A stretch of 10,924 nucleotides of DNA from Planctomycetota bacterium (GTDB lineage Bacteria > Planctomycetota > Phycisphaerae > FEN-1346): positions 1-10,924 of the forward strand of contig JAPLMO010000299.1 in NCBI GenBank assembly GCA_026386995.1. Direction: 5' to 3'. Each line of letters starts with the position of its first letter. The stretch's first letter is position 1. The notes below the pieces were generated by a model. It saw only the letters and a list, made by a program, of their open reading frames with translations. It was not told where the DNA came from and made no database searches. The position numbers were made by a program, and so were the translations under genes. Shown in pieces: positions 1-5,605 of the stretch.

Positions 1-570
1 GTCTGCTTCGCTTTCCATCTCGGGCGTATAAGCGATCTCCGCGCATCCGACGACAAGTTTTACGAGGGCCGCAACCGCCTCGGGTGACGGCGTCGGCGAC
101 TGCCTGGCCCGAGCGGCGGCCGACGCCGCTCCCGTCAGGACCCGCGGCCCGAAGGCGTCGCTCACCCGCCGCACGTCGTGCTCGGCGTTCACGTGGGCCA
201 CCTGGTGGGCCAGGATGGCCGCCAGTTCGGCCTCCGTATCGATCTTCCCCAGCAGACCGCGCGTCACGTACACGGGGCCGCCGGGAAGCGAGAACACGCC
301 GATGCGCGGCGAATCTAGCACCCCAAAGCGATACGGCCGCTCGCCGCCGGCGCTGCGGGCGATGCGCTCGCCGACCGTCTGGATGTAGGCTTGGAGGACC
401 GCCGGCTCGAGGCGGCCGCCCATGCGGGATTCCATCAGGGGGGCTGCTGCGCGGCCGATTTCAATCTCCTGCTCGGCCGTAAGGATTGATGGGCGACCCG
501 CCGCCTGAGGCCGCTGGCAGCCGGTTGCCGCAAGCGCGAGGACCATCAGGATGCAGGCCACGGGTTTCAC
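1..570 (-). CDS. M48-family metalloprotease-like lipoprotein, C-terminus beyond window, catalytic Glu replaced by Gln
   Basis: The 190 visible residues begin at a GTG (568-570) preceded by GGGAG six bases upstream. Residues 1-18 form a lipoprotein signal peptide ending AATGC, with Cys18 as the lipidation site, so the protein should be anchored on the outer side of the inner membrane or in the outer membrane. The body matches periplasmic M48 peptidases of the BepA/LoiP type: FSLPGGPVYVTRGLL, then an acidic helix leading to the zinc site, and ESEAD at the visible end, which fits the third zinc ligand (Glu186). The zinc motif reads HQVAH (residues 122-126) rather than HExxH; the codon at 202-204 reads CAG on the minus strand. 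In M48 enzymes that Glu activates the catalytic water, so this copy is predicted to bind zinc but be inactive or very weak. It follows the DUF1844 gene by 58 bases on the same strand and is probably its operon partner. The family call is firm; the loss of activity is inference. Confidence 0.88.
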   Translation of the reverse strand, partial: MKPVACILMVLALAATGCQRPQAAGRPSILTAEQEIEIGRAAAPLMESRMGGRLEPAVLQAYIQTVGERIARSAGGERPYRFGVLDSPRIGVFSLPGGPVYVTRGLLGKIDTEAELAAILAHQVAHVNAEHDVRRVSDAFGPRVLTGAASAAARARQSPTPSPEAVAALVKLVVGCAEIAYTPEMESEAD

Positions 571-628
571 GCGACACTCCCAAGCGGCTGGTGCCGGCAA
601 CGCCTCATCGCCCTTTCGCGCAAGCATC

Positions 629-1078
629 TTATCCGGCGGCAGCCACGTAGGCCATCAGTAACTCGTAAAGGACGGTCTCCAGGAGGTGCCTTTCGTCCTC
701 GGTAAGGTTCCCCTTGGTCTTCTCTTCGAGGACCCTCAGGAGATCGATGTTGTGCTTGGCGAGGTCGAGGTTGCGCAGGGACTGGCCCGTCTCGGGGTCG
801 CGCTGGTCGGTCATGAAGATGGCGGACTGCGTGGCAAGGGTTTGAACGAGCGTGGCCAGCGACGCCGGCGGCAGGCCGCGCTGGCCGCGAGCGCCCCCGG
901 GGGCGCCTGCTGGGCCGGGCATGCTTGGCGCGCCGGCCGCGCTCGCGGCGGCAGCCGCGGGTTTTTGCTCGACCTCGCGCGCCAGGCGTTCCTTCTCTTC
1001 CTGGGCCTGCTTCTTCCAGTCGGAGTCGATGTGCAGGCGTCCTTCACCGGAACCCGTCTTTGATTCTTCCGTCGCCAT
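629..1078 (-). CDS. DUF1844 domain protein
   Basis: A 149-residue cytosolic protein of unknown biochemical role. The N-terminal 40 residues are charged and probably helical. Residues 41-69 are a low-complexity Ala/Pro/Gly linker, and residues 70-146 match the DUF1844 family: SLATLVQTLATQSAIF, a DPETG turn, then LDLAKHNIDLLRVLEEKTKGNLT and a final amphipathic helix. DUF1844 proteins are small helical proteins found in planctomycetes, acidobacteria and related groups, with no settled function. There is no signal peptide or membrane segment. The ATG start has AGGAGG nine bases upstream, and that ribosome site lies across the 3' end of pyrG, six bases away, which points to one transcript and translational coupling. 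The start and family are well supported. Confidence 0.9.
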   Translation of the reverse strand: MATEESKTGSGEGRLHIDSDWKKQAQEEKERLAREVEQKPAAAAASAAGAPSMPGPAGAPGGARGQRGLPPASLATLVQTLATQSAIFMTDQRDPETGQSLRNLDLAKHNIDLLRVLEEKTKGNLTEDERHLLETVLYELLMAYVAAAG

Positions 1079-1084
1079 GTGTCG

Positions 1085-2857
1085 TTACCTCCTGCCCTTC
1101 TTGGTTTTTGTTATTTTACGCGATTCGGCCGCCGTCGTGGGGCCGACCGCCCTGCGCCCCAGGGCCGCCGCCACGAGGCCGAGATAGAACGGCGACGGCC
1201 TCAGGGGCCGGCTCGTGAACTCCGGATGCGACTGCGTGCCGACGAAGTACGGATGGTCGGGCAACTCCAGAATCTGCATGATCTGCCGGCCGGGGGCCTT
1301 CCCCGAAAACACCAGGCCCCCCTTCTGGAGCCGCTCGATGTAGTCCGGGCTGACCTCGTAGCGATGCCGGAACCGGAGGCGCACGCTGCTCGCGCCGCGG
1401 AACATGCGCGAGGCGAGCGTCCCCGGGATGATCTCCACGTCGTGACCGCCCAGGCGCATCGTCGCCCCGAGGGCCTTCACCTCGCGCTGCTCGGGCAGCA
1501 GATCGATGACGGGATGCGGCGTCTCGGGCTGGATCTCGGTGGAGGTGGCGCCCGCCAGGCCGCAGACGTTCCGCGCAAACTCCGCCACCGCCATCTGGAA
1601 CCCGAAGCACAGGCCCAGGTACGGCACGTAGTTCTCGCGGGCGTAGCGGATGCAGGCGATCTTGCCTTCCGTGCCGCGCGCCCCGAACCCGCCGGGCACG
1701 ATTATGCCGTCGACACCCGCGAGGGCCTTGGCGACGACGTTGTCGGTCAGTTCCGTCGTCTCGATCCACTGGATGTTGACGTGTGTGTCGAGCGCGGCGC
1801 CGGCGTGCTCGATGGCCTTGATCATGGAGGCGTAACTGTCGCGGACGGTGGTGTACTTGCCGGTGATGGCGATGGTCACTTCGTGCTTGGGCCGCCGGAT
1901 GCGGTCGCAGTAGCCCTCCCACGCCTCAATGGCCTTGTGCTCGGCCCGCGGGTTGACGCGGTCGACGAGGTCCAAGAGGTGCGTCACCTGGGCATCGACC
2001 TGCTCGCGGCGCATCCGCGTGGGGATGAGATAAATGGACGCCTCGTCGTGCATCGAGAAGATGCGCGACATCGGCACGTTGGTGTAGATCGAAATCTTCT
2101 CGCGGACCTTGTCGGTGACCGGGTTGGCCGCGCGGCAGGCGATGATGTGCGGCTGGATGCCCATCTCCAGGAGTTGCTTGATGCCCAGTTGGGCGGCCTT
2201 GGATTTCTGTTCGCCGAGGATGCCGGGCTCCAGAATGAACGTGAGGGCGACGAAGCAGACGTTCTCCGGCCCCTCCTCGTAGGCCAGTTGCCGCATGGCC
2301 TCGATGTAGTAGGCGTTCTCGAAGTCGCCGGCCGTGCCGCCGATCTCAACGAAAACAACGTCGGCGTTGCTCTTGAGGGCGAGTTGCCGCAGGCGCATCT
2401 TCACTTCGCCCGTGACGTGGGGGATCATCTGGACGTCGCGGCCCTGGTACTCGCCCTGGCGTTCGCGCCCCAGGACCGCCTGGTAAATCTGGCCGCTCGT
2501 GGCAAAGTTGGCGCGGGTGAGGTCCTGGTCGAGCATGCGCTCGTAGGTGCCCAGGTCCATGTCGGTTTCCATCCCGTCGTCGAGGACGAAGACTTCGCCG
2601 TGGCGGTACGGGTTCAGGGTGCCCGAGTCGATGTTGAGGTACCCTTCGAGTTTGATCGGGGCGACCCGCAGGCCCTTGTCCTGCAGGAGTTTGGCCAGGC
2701 TGGAGGCGAAGATGCCCTTGCCGAGGCCGCTCATGACCGTGCCGAAGACAGCGACGTACTTCGTGCGGCCGACGCGGTAACCGTCGGGCATGGGCATGGC
2801 GAACTCGGTTTCCTCGGTCTGGGTGGCCAGCGTTTTCAACAATTCGTTTGTGGACAC
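1085..2857 (-). CDS. pyrG: CTP synthase (glutamine-hydrolysing), divergent
   Basis: CTP synthase makes CTP from UTP, ATP and glutamine in the cytosol. The 590 residues show both domains. The N-terminal amidoligase has a P-loop GTVMSGLGKG (39-48, Lys47), the KL motif at Lys69, HGEVFV, ETDMDLG (Asp101, equivalent to E. coli Asp72) and VEIGGTAGD (Glu171, equivalent to Glu140). The C-terminal class I glutamine amidotransferase has PGGFG, nucleophile Cys417 in GLCFGFQ, and the His544/Glu546 pair in SHPEF. It departs from the usual family at normally strict positions: KLEGYLN for KLDPYIN, and KSKAAQLG for KTKPTQHS. An N-terminal extension of about 32 residues precedes the first strand. The GTG start has GAAAGG seven bases upstream, overlapping the kdsB stop; an ATG at residue 21 or 23 remains possible. 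Placed after kdsB, it would supply CTP for CMP-Kdo formation. Confidence 0.95.
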   Translation of the reverse strand: MSTNELLKTLATQTEETEFAMPMPDGYRVGRTKYVAVFGTVMSGLGKGIFASSLAKLLQDKGLRVAPIKLEGYLNIDSGTLNPYRHGEVFVLDDGMETDMDLGTYERMLDQDLTRANFATSGQIYQAVLGRERQGEYQGRDVQMIPHVTGEVKMRLRQLALKSNADVVFVEIGGTAGDFENAYYIEAMRQLAYEEGPENVCFVALTFILEPGILGEQKSKAAQLGIKQLLEMGIQPHIIACRAANPVTDKVREKISIYTNVPMSRIFSMHDEASIYLIPTRMRREQVDAQVTHLLDLVDRVNPRAEHKAIEAWEGYCDRIRRPKHEVTIAITGKYTTVRDSYASMIKAIEHAGAALDTHVNIQWIETTELTDNVVAKALAGVDGIIVPGGFGARGTEGKIACIRYARENYVPYLGLCFGFQMAVAEFARNVCGLAGATSTEIQPETPHPVIDLLPEQREVKALGATMRLGGHDVEIIPGTLASRMFRGASSVRLRFRHRYEVSPDYIERLQKGGLVFSGKAPGRQIMQILELPDHPYFVGTQSHPEFTSRPLRPSPFYLGLVAAALGRRAVGPTTAAESRKITKTKKGRR

Positions 2858-2868
2858 AGGGGCGCCTT

Positions 2869-3612
2869 TCAGGTGCGTGTGGCCTTGCGATATCGTGCGA
2901 CGAACGCGGCGTAGTCGGCGGGCGTGTCGATGCCGGCCGGGCGGCGGTCGGTCACGAGGACCCGCATGTGGCGGCCGTTCTCGAGCCAGCGCAATTGTTC
3001 GAGTTTCTCGGTCTGCTCCAGCGGCGTCGGCGCCATGGCGGCATAGTCCTGAAGCGCCTGGGCGCGGTACGCGTAGATTCCGAAGTGCTTCAAGAGGGGC
3101 GCGCGGCGGTCGGCCTCGCCGTCGCGGGCATACGGAATCGGGGCGCGAGAGAAATAGAGGGCGTCGCCGCTTGTCGCCAGCGCGACCTTCACGGAGTTCG
3201 GATCGTTCACCTCTTCCGGCGCGAGCGGCCCGGCCACGGTGGCCGCCTCGATACCGGGGTCCTTCTGCATCGCATCGACCACGAGGTCCAGCAGGTGCGG
3301 GTCCTGTTCCGGCTCGTCGCCCTGGAGATTGATGACTATTTCGACGCCGGGGAAGGCCCGCGCGGCCTCGGCCACGCGGCTGGTGCCGCAGGGATGATCC
3401 GGCCGGGTCATGACGACGCAGCCGCCGAACTTTTCGACCGCCGTGCGGATGCGGTCGTCGTCGGTGGCAATGAGGACGGCATCCGGACGCTTCGCGCGTG
3501 CGGCGGCCTCGTACACGTGCTGAACGAGGGGTTTGCCGGTTTCAGAGGCGAGAGTTTTCCCTGGGAATCGCTTGGACCCGAATCGGGCGGGGATAACACA
3601 AATAACCTTCAT
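2869..3612 (-). CDS. kdsB: 3-deoxy-manno-octulosonate cytidylyltransferase (CMP-Kdo synthetase)
   Basis: KdsB joins CTP and Kdo to give CMP-Kdo and pyrophosphate, the step that activates Kdo for lipid A-core assembly, so its presence argues for a Gram-negative lipopolysaccharide outer membrane. The 247 residues match the family length. Visible signatures are the nucleotide-binding IPARFGSKRFPGKTL (7-21), TRPDHPCGTSRVAEA (69-83), the metal and nucleotide motif INLQGDEPE (94-102), KHFGIYAYR (175-183) and GIDTPADY near the end (Asp229). It is the first gene of the minus-strand operon: a promoter lies at 3675-3703 and pyrG starts 11 bases after its stop. The ATG has only a weak ribosome-binding sequence (GAGAAG very close to the start), but the N-terminus MKVICVIPAR is exactly where the family begins, so the start is secure. 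Confidence 0.95.
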   Translation of the reverse strand: MKVICVIPARFGSKRFPGKTLASETGKPLVQHVYEAAARAKRPDAVLIATDDDRIRTAVEKFGGCVVMTRPDHPCGTSRVAEAARAFPGVEIVINLQGDEPEQDPHLLDLVVDAMQKDPGIEAATVAGPLAPEEVNDPNSVKVALATSGDALYFSRAPIPYARDGEADRRAPLLKHFGIYAYRAQALQDYAAMAPTPLEQTEKLEQLRWLENGRHMRVLVTDRRPAGIDTPADYAAFVARYRKATRT

Positions 3613-3674
3613 GCTTCTCGCGCCATAACTCCGTACCCGGGGTGCTCAGTAAGAAGCGAACTGCACTTTCAGGC

Positions 3675-3703
3675 AGGATATTCGCCGGAGGGCGGAAAGT
3701 CAA
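3675..3703 (-). promoter_or_regulatory. sigma70-type promoter of the kdsB-pyrG operon
   Basis: On the minus strand TTGACT (3698-3703) is followed by a 17-base spacer and TATCCT (3675-3680). Transcription should start near 3668, leaving a leader of about 56 bases before the kdsB ATG. No other comparable pair was seen between the kdsB start and the repeat region upstream. Confidence 0.7.
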
Positions 3704-3730
3704 GTTAAACGTCGGGGGGTGGCGCGGTGC

Positions 3731-3796
3731 TGCGTCAGTTACGAGGGGGTCTGGAGCCCTATCCGTAAGGCTCCTGACCCCCTCGTAAGTGACGCA
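3731..3796. repeat. 66-nt near-perfect palindrome
   Basis: Two 28-nt arms (3731-3758 and 3769-3796) are inverted copies of each other with 26 of 28 positions pairing, separated by a 10-nt loop. The outer ends read TGCGTCA and the inner core contains GAGGGGGTC. There is no run of T after either arm, so it is not a plain intrinsic terminator. Part of its right arm and flank (3777-3800) matches 20 of 24 positions of 10423-10446, so it seems to be one member of a dispersed family. Confidence 0.9.
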
Positions 3797-3851
3797 ATAC
3801 GCGGCACATGAATTCACGCGCGGGCCGCTCTCGGCGTGGGTCGCTATCGTA

Positions 3852-3911
3852 TTGTAGCGCGGGGGTTTATCCCCCGCGTGCTCTCACGCGGGGCACAAGG
3901 CCCCGCGCTAC
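3852..3911. repeat. 60-nt nested-hairpin repeat, copy 1
   Basis: The unit contains four arms alternating in orientation: GCGCGGGG, CCCCCGCG, CGCGGGGC and GCCCCGCGC. They can fold as two small hairpins (loops TTTAT and ACAAG) or as one long stem joining the outer GTAGCGC and GCGCTAC ends. The second copy lies 23 bases downstream. Confidence 0.9.
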
Positions 3912-3934
3912 GGCGCGTATGTGCGGCAGCCGGG

Positions 3935-3994
3935 TTGTAGCGCGGGGGTTTATCCCCCGCGTGCTCCTACGCGGGGCACAAGGCCCCGCGCTAC
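3935..3994. repeat. 60-nt nested-hairpin repeat, copy 2
   Basis: A direct copy of 3852-3911 differing at 2 of 60 positions (CTCTCA against CTCCTA in the centre). The differences lie in the unpaired middle, so all four arms are kept. The same alternating four-arm design appears with other bases at 7101-7182. Confidence 0.9.
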
Positions 3995-4018
3995 GTCAAA
4001 CACGCTTCCGTAGGCAAA

Positions 4019-4045
4019 GCGGGCGGCCCGCGTAGAGCCGCCCGC
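4019..4045 (-). terminator. Terminator-like hairpin after the PEP-CTERM gene
   Basis: A perfect 9-bp stem GCGGGCGGC/GCCGCCCGC with a 9-base loop starts 24 bases after the stop codon of the PEP-CTERM gene. Read on the minus strand it is followed by only three T, so it is a strong hairpin with a weak U tract; termination is likely but not certain. Confidence 0.6.
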
Positions 4046-4069
4046 CGAAGGTTGCCGCCCGACTTGAGG

Positions 4070-4729
4070 TTACTTCCGTCCGCGCCGCCGCGTAACGAGC
4101 GCCAGCCCGCCCATGGCCAGCAGCGCCAGCGTCGCCGGCTCAGGGGTGATAACCACGTTGTCAAAGCCCTGTGCCGCTGCCCAACTGTAGAGTGCCACAC
4201 GGCCGCTTGGATACTCAGATGTGGTCAGTGTCGTGGCGGGAGTGGCGGCGCCGTTGAAGAAGGCGGAATACGTGTCGCCCTGAACCTCGATACGGAGGTG
4301 AATGTTGTCTCCCTGCTGGAATAGGTCCGCGCTCCGGTTGAGTGCCATGCCAGAGTTGAAGGCTTGCACGGTGTGCCAGTAGAGACCTCCGCCCGAGTGG
4401 TCCCAACCGCCGGTAATCAAGATCACCCCATTGCCGGCAGGGTCGCTCCGAAGCCAGATGCCTCCATCGGAGACACTTCTCACGTCCAGTTCAATTGCAA
4501 AGTCCGTCAGGTTGAATGGGAGCGAGTTGTAGCAGAGATTCAGCGGCGTCTGGGCGTAATAGACCCCGCCGATGGCCGTCCACGAGCCGCTCTCGTTATT
4601 CCAGAGGGGCGAGGCTCCGCCGTCAAAGTTGTCTTGGAATATAATGCCCGCAGAGGCGGCCGAGGCCAACGCTACACACACCATCGCCGCCACAGCCGCT
4701 ATCCTCGCCAAGTCTCTTACGCTGATCAT
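4070..4729 (-). CDS. PEP-CTERM exported protein with a lectin/glucanase-like fold
   Basis: The 219-residue protein starts at an ATG with AAGGAG eight bases upstream. A longer reading to 4963 would run through the promoter and leader and is rejected. Residues 1 to about 27 form a signal peptide (Arg near the start, then a hydrophobic stretch ending ASAASA). The body, from FQDNFDGG through ISGSW-like, DFAIELDVR, GGIWLRSDPAGNG and NIHLRIEVQGDTYSAFFNG, resembles the concanavalin-like jelly-roll domains of DUF1080/LamG proteins, often linked to sugar binding or cleavage; no catalytic residues could be assigned. The end is a textbook PEP-CTERM signal: TPEPATLALLAMGGLALVTR followed by a basic tail. 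Such proteins are processed by exosortases and sent to the cell surface or extracellular matrix; no exosortase gene is in this window. It has its own promoter and an unusual structured leader, and is less GC-rich than the flanking operons. Confidence 0.9.
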   Translation of the reverse strand: MISVRDLARIAAVAAMVCVALASAASAGIIFQDNFDGGASPLWNNESGSWTAIGGVYYAQTPLNLCYNSLPFNLTDFAIELDVRSVSDGGIWLRSDPAGNGVILITGGWDHSGGGLYWHTVQAFNSGMALNRSADLFQQGDNIHLRIEVQGDTYSAFFNGAATPATTLTTSEYPSGRVALYSWAAAQGFDNVVITPEPATLALLAMGGLALVTRRRGRK

Positions 4730-4760
4730 CGCCCACACTCCTTGTATGCCATGCGGTCCC

Positions 4761-4789
4761 AAAAAACAGGGGGGAACCGGCCCCCACTG
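4761..4789 (-). terminator. Leader terminator 2, just upstream of the PEP-CTERM ribosome site
   Basis: On the minus strand, an 8-bp stem with one bulged T (CAG-T-GGGGG pairing with CCCCCCTG, loop CCGGTT, 4767-4789) is followed directly by six T (4761-4766). This is the standard form of an intrinsic terminator, and it lies about 32 bases before the start codon. An alternative 6-bp hairpin CGGCCC/GGGCCG (4778-4794) uses the same G-run and cannot form at the same time. Confidence 0.65.
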
Positions 4790-4854
4790 GGCCGATCTCC
4801 TCCGGGAATCCTTTCTTGCCCTCAACCCCACCGCCCGGAACCCCGCCGGGCTAC

Positions 4855-4897
4855 AAAAAGAAAACGGCCGCGTTCGCTCCCCCGAGCAAACCCGGCC
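4855..4897 (-). terminator. Leader terminator 1 of the PEP-CTERM transcript
   Basis: On the minus strand, two 14-base arms (4866-4879 and 4884-4897) pair with one mismatch and one G-U, around a GGGG loop. After one G comes TTTTCTTTTT (4864-4855). It lies about 30 to 70 bases after the predicted transcription start and about 125 bases before the gene, so it would stop most transcripts early unless prevented from folding. Confidence 0.7.
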
Positions 4898-4931
4898 CGA
4901 CAACCCCCTTACAATATCCGACTTTACCAAG

Positions 4932-4959
4932 AGTATAACACAAGAATTCGATAAGTCAA
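4932..4959 (-). promoter_or_regulatory. sigma70-type promoter of the PEP-CTERM gene
   Basis: On the minus strand TTGACT (4954-4959), a 16-base spacer and TATACT (4932-4937) make one of the best promoter matches in the window. Transcription should begin near 4925, giving a leader of about 195 bases with two terminator-like hairpins. Confidence 0.75.
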
Positions 4960-5105
4960 ACAAGTTTTCCGCGTATGCGGTAACTTACGTTGCGACAAGG
5001 GGTTACGTGGAGACGGGAAGCCGCACCAGCACGGGCGGTCGGAACTCAACGTGGTCGCCCAAACGACCACGCGGGGTTGGAAGACAAGACGCATGCCCCG
5101 CAGCA

Positions 5106-5137
5106 GTTGAGAAAACAGACTGTTGAGAAAACAGACT
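5106..5137 (+). repeat. Perfect tandem duplication of GTTGAGAAAACAGACT
   Basis: Two identical 16-bp units (5106-5121 and 5122-5137) stand head to tail. The last base of the second unit is the first base of the -35 hexamer of the downstream promoter, so the pair is placed like an operator or activator site. The AT-rich core GAGAAAA stands out from the surrounding GC-rich sequence. Confidence 0.85.
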
Positions 5138-5164
5138 TGAATGGCGCCGCGGACGGGCTAGAAT
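5137..5164 (+). promoter_or_regulatory. Promoter of the two-gene HEPN unit
   Basis: TTGAAT (5137-5142) and TAGAAT (5159-5164) are separated by 16 bases. The start should fall near 5171, about 27 bases before the first ATG. The -35 box touches the 16-bp tandem repeat. Confidence 0.6.
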
Positions 5165-5197
5165 ATAGGCATCGGCAGGACGCCAAGGAGAAACCCA

Positions 5198-5605
5198 ATG
5201 GTTAGCAAAGGTCTGACAGCCAAGCAGACGAACGCGAAGCATGACGAATGGATCAACGACGTCACAAAACTACTCTCGCAAATCCGGAAATGGTGTGAAC
5301 GAGAGGACTGGGAAGTAACCCAGCACGAAAAATGTGTCACCGAGGAATTGCTCGGTACGTACACGGTGCCGCTCCTTCGAATTCGACCCCCTGGGGGTTT
5401 TCTGTACGTCGAACCGGTTGCCCGGTATGTCATCGGGGCGGAAGGCAGAATTGACATCTATTCATCGCCGGCGATGAACCGCATGCTTCTCGTGCTGCAG
5501 GACGGGCACTGGACCCTGAAAACCGATTCGGGCGTAAACTGGCCGGAGCAGTGGAACCGCAACGCCTTTGTGAAACTGGCTGGGCTCCTGACGCAAGTTC
5601 CATGA
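5198..5605 (+). CDS. Uncharacterised 135-aa protein, partner of the HEPN protein
   Basis: The ATG has AAGGAG seven bases upstream, so the start is firm. No named domain was recognised. An N-terminal helical segment (residues 13-38, LLSQIRKWCEREDWEV) is followed by a strand-rich part: LLGTYTVPLLRIRPPGGFLYVEPV, VIGAEGRIDIYSS and MNRMLLVLQDGHWTLKTDSG, then NWPEQWNRNAFVKLAGLL. There is no signal peptide or membrane segment, so it is cytosolic. The pattern GRIDIYSSPAMNR...W.LKTDSG...W..PWN looks like a conserved family, but no function can be named. Its TGA overlaps the next ATG (ATGA), which indicates tight co-expression, and the small size and order fit an antitoxin or immunity role for the following HEPN protein. 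That role is inference from context only. It lacks the GSxxxGxxxxxSDxD motif of MNT antitoxins. Its DNA is much less GC-rich than the neighbours. Confidence 0.8.
   Translation: MVSKGLTAKQTNAKHDEWINDVTKLLSQIRKWCEREDWEVTQHEKCVTEELLGTYTVPLLRIRPPGGFLYVEPVARYVIGAEGRIDIYSSPAMNRMLLVLQDGHWTLKTDSGVNWPEQWNRNAFVKLAGLLTQVP

Larger units (their letters stand above)
3613..4069. other. Intergenic region rich in palindromic repeats, no gene seen
   Basis: Between kdsB and the PEP-CTERM gene there is no convincing coding frame. The stretch holds the kdsB promoter, a 66-nt palindrome (3731-3796), two 60-nt nested-hairpin repeats (3852-3911 and 3935-3994) and a terminator-like hairpin (4019-4045). Open frames crossing the repeats have no ribosome site and no family resemblance. 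Confidence 0.7.
4730..5197. other. Divergent intergenic region: structured leader and back-to-back promoters
   Basis: The left part is the leader of the PEP-CTERM gene, with two terminator-like hairpins and the promoter at 4932-4959. The right part leads into the plus-strand two-gene unit, with a perfect 8-bp hairpin CGTGGTCG/CGACCACG (5050-5071), a 16-bp tandem duplication (5106-5137) and a promoter (5137-5164). No protein-coding frame here is supported. Confidence 0.65.

Noticed and set aside
84..482. Plus-strand frame of 132 codons opposite the M48-like gene
   Set aside because: Arg/Pro-rich translation typical of an antisense frame in GC-rich DNA; the opposite strand encodes a clear M48-type protein.
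1079..2914. A 611-codon open frame on the plus strand opposite pyrG
   Set aside because: It mirrors a well-supported pyrG on the other strand; the long frame is expected from GC-rich third positions, and the translated text shows no family similarity.
3542..3817. Minus-strand frame of 91 codons across the kdsB promoter
   Set aside because: It overlaps the kdsB start, runs through the 66-nt palindrome and has no recognisable ribosome site or domain.
3852..3994. CRISPR-like array made of the two 60-nt repeats
   Set aside because: Only two units, each strongly self-complementary throughout and 60 bases long, with one 23-base gap and no cas genes.
4730..4963. Longer start for the PEP-CTERM protein at 4963
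   Set aside because: It would translate through the promoter and two terminator-like hairpins and would bury the signal peptide; AAGGAG sits before 4729.
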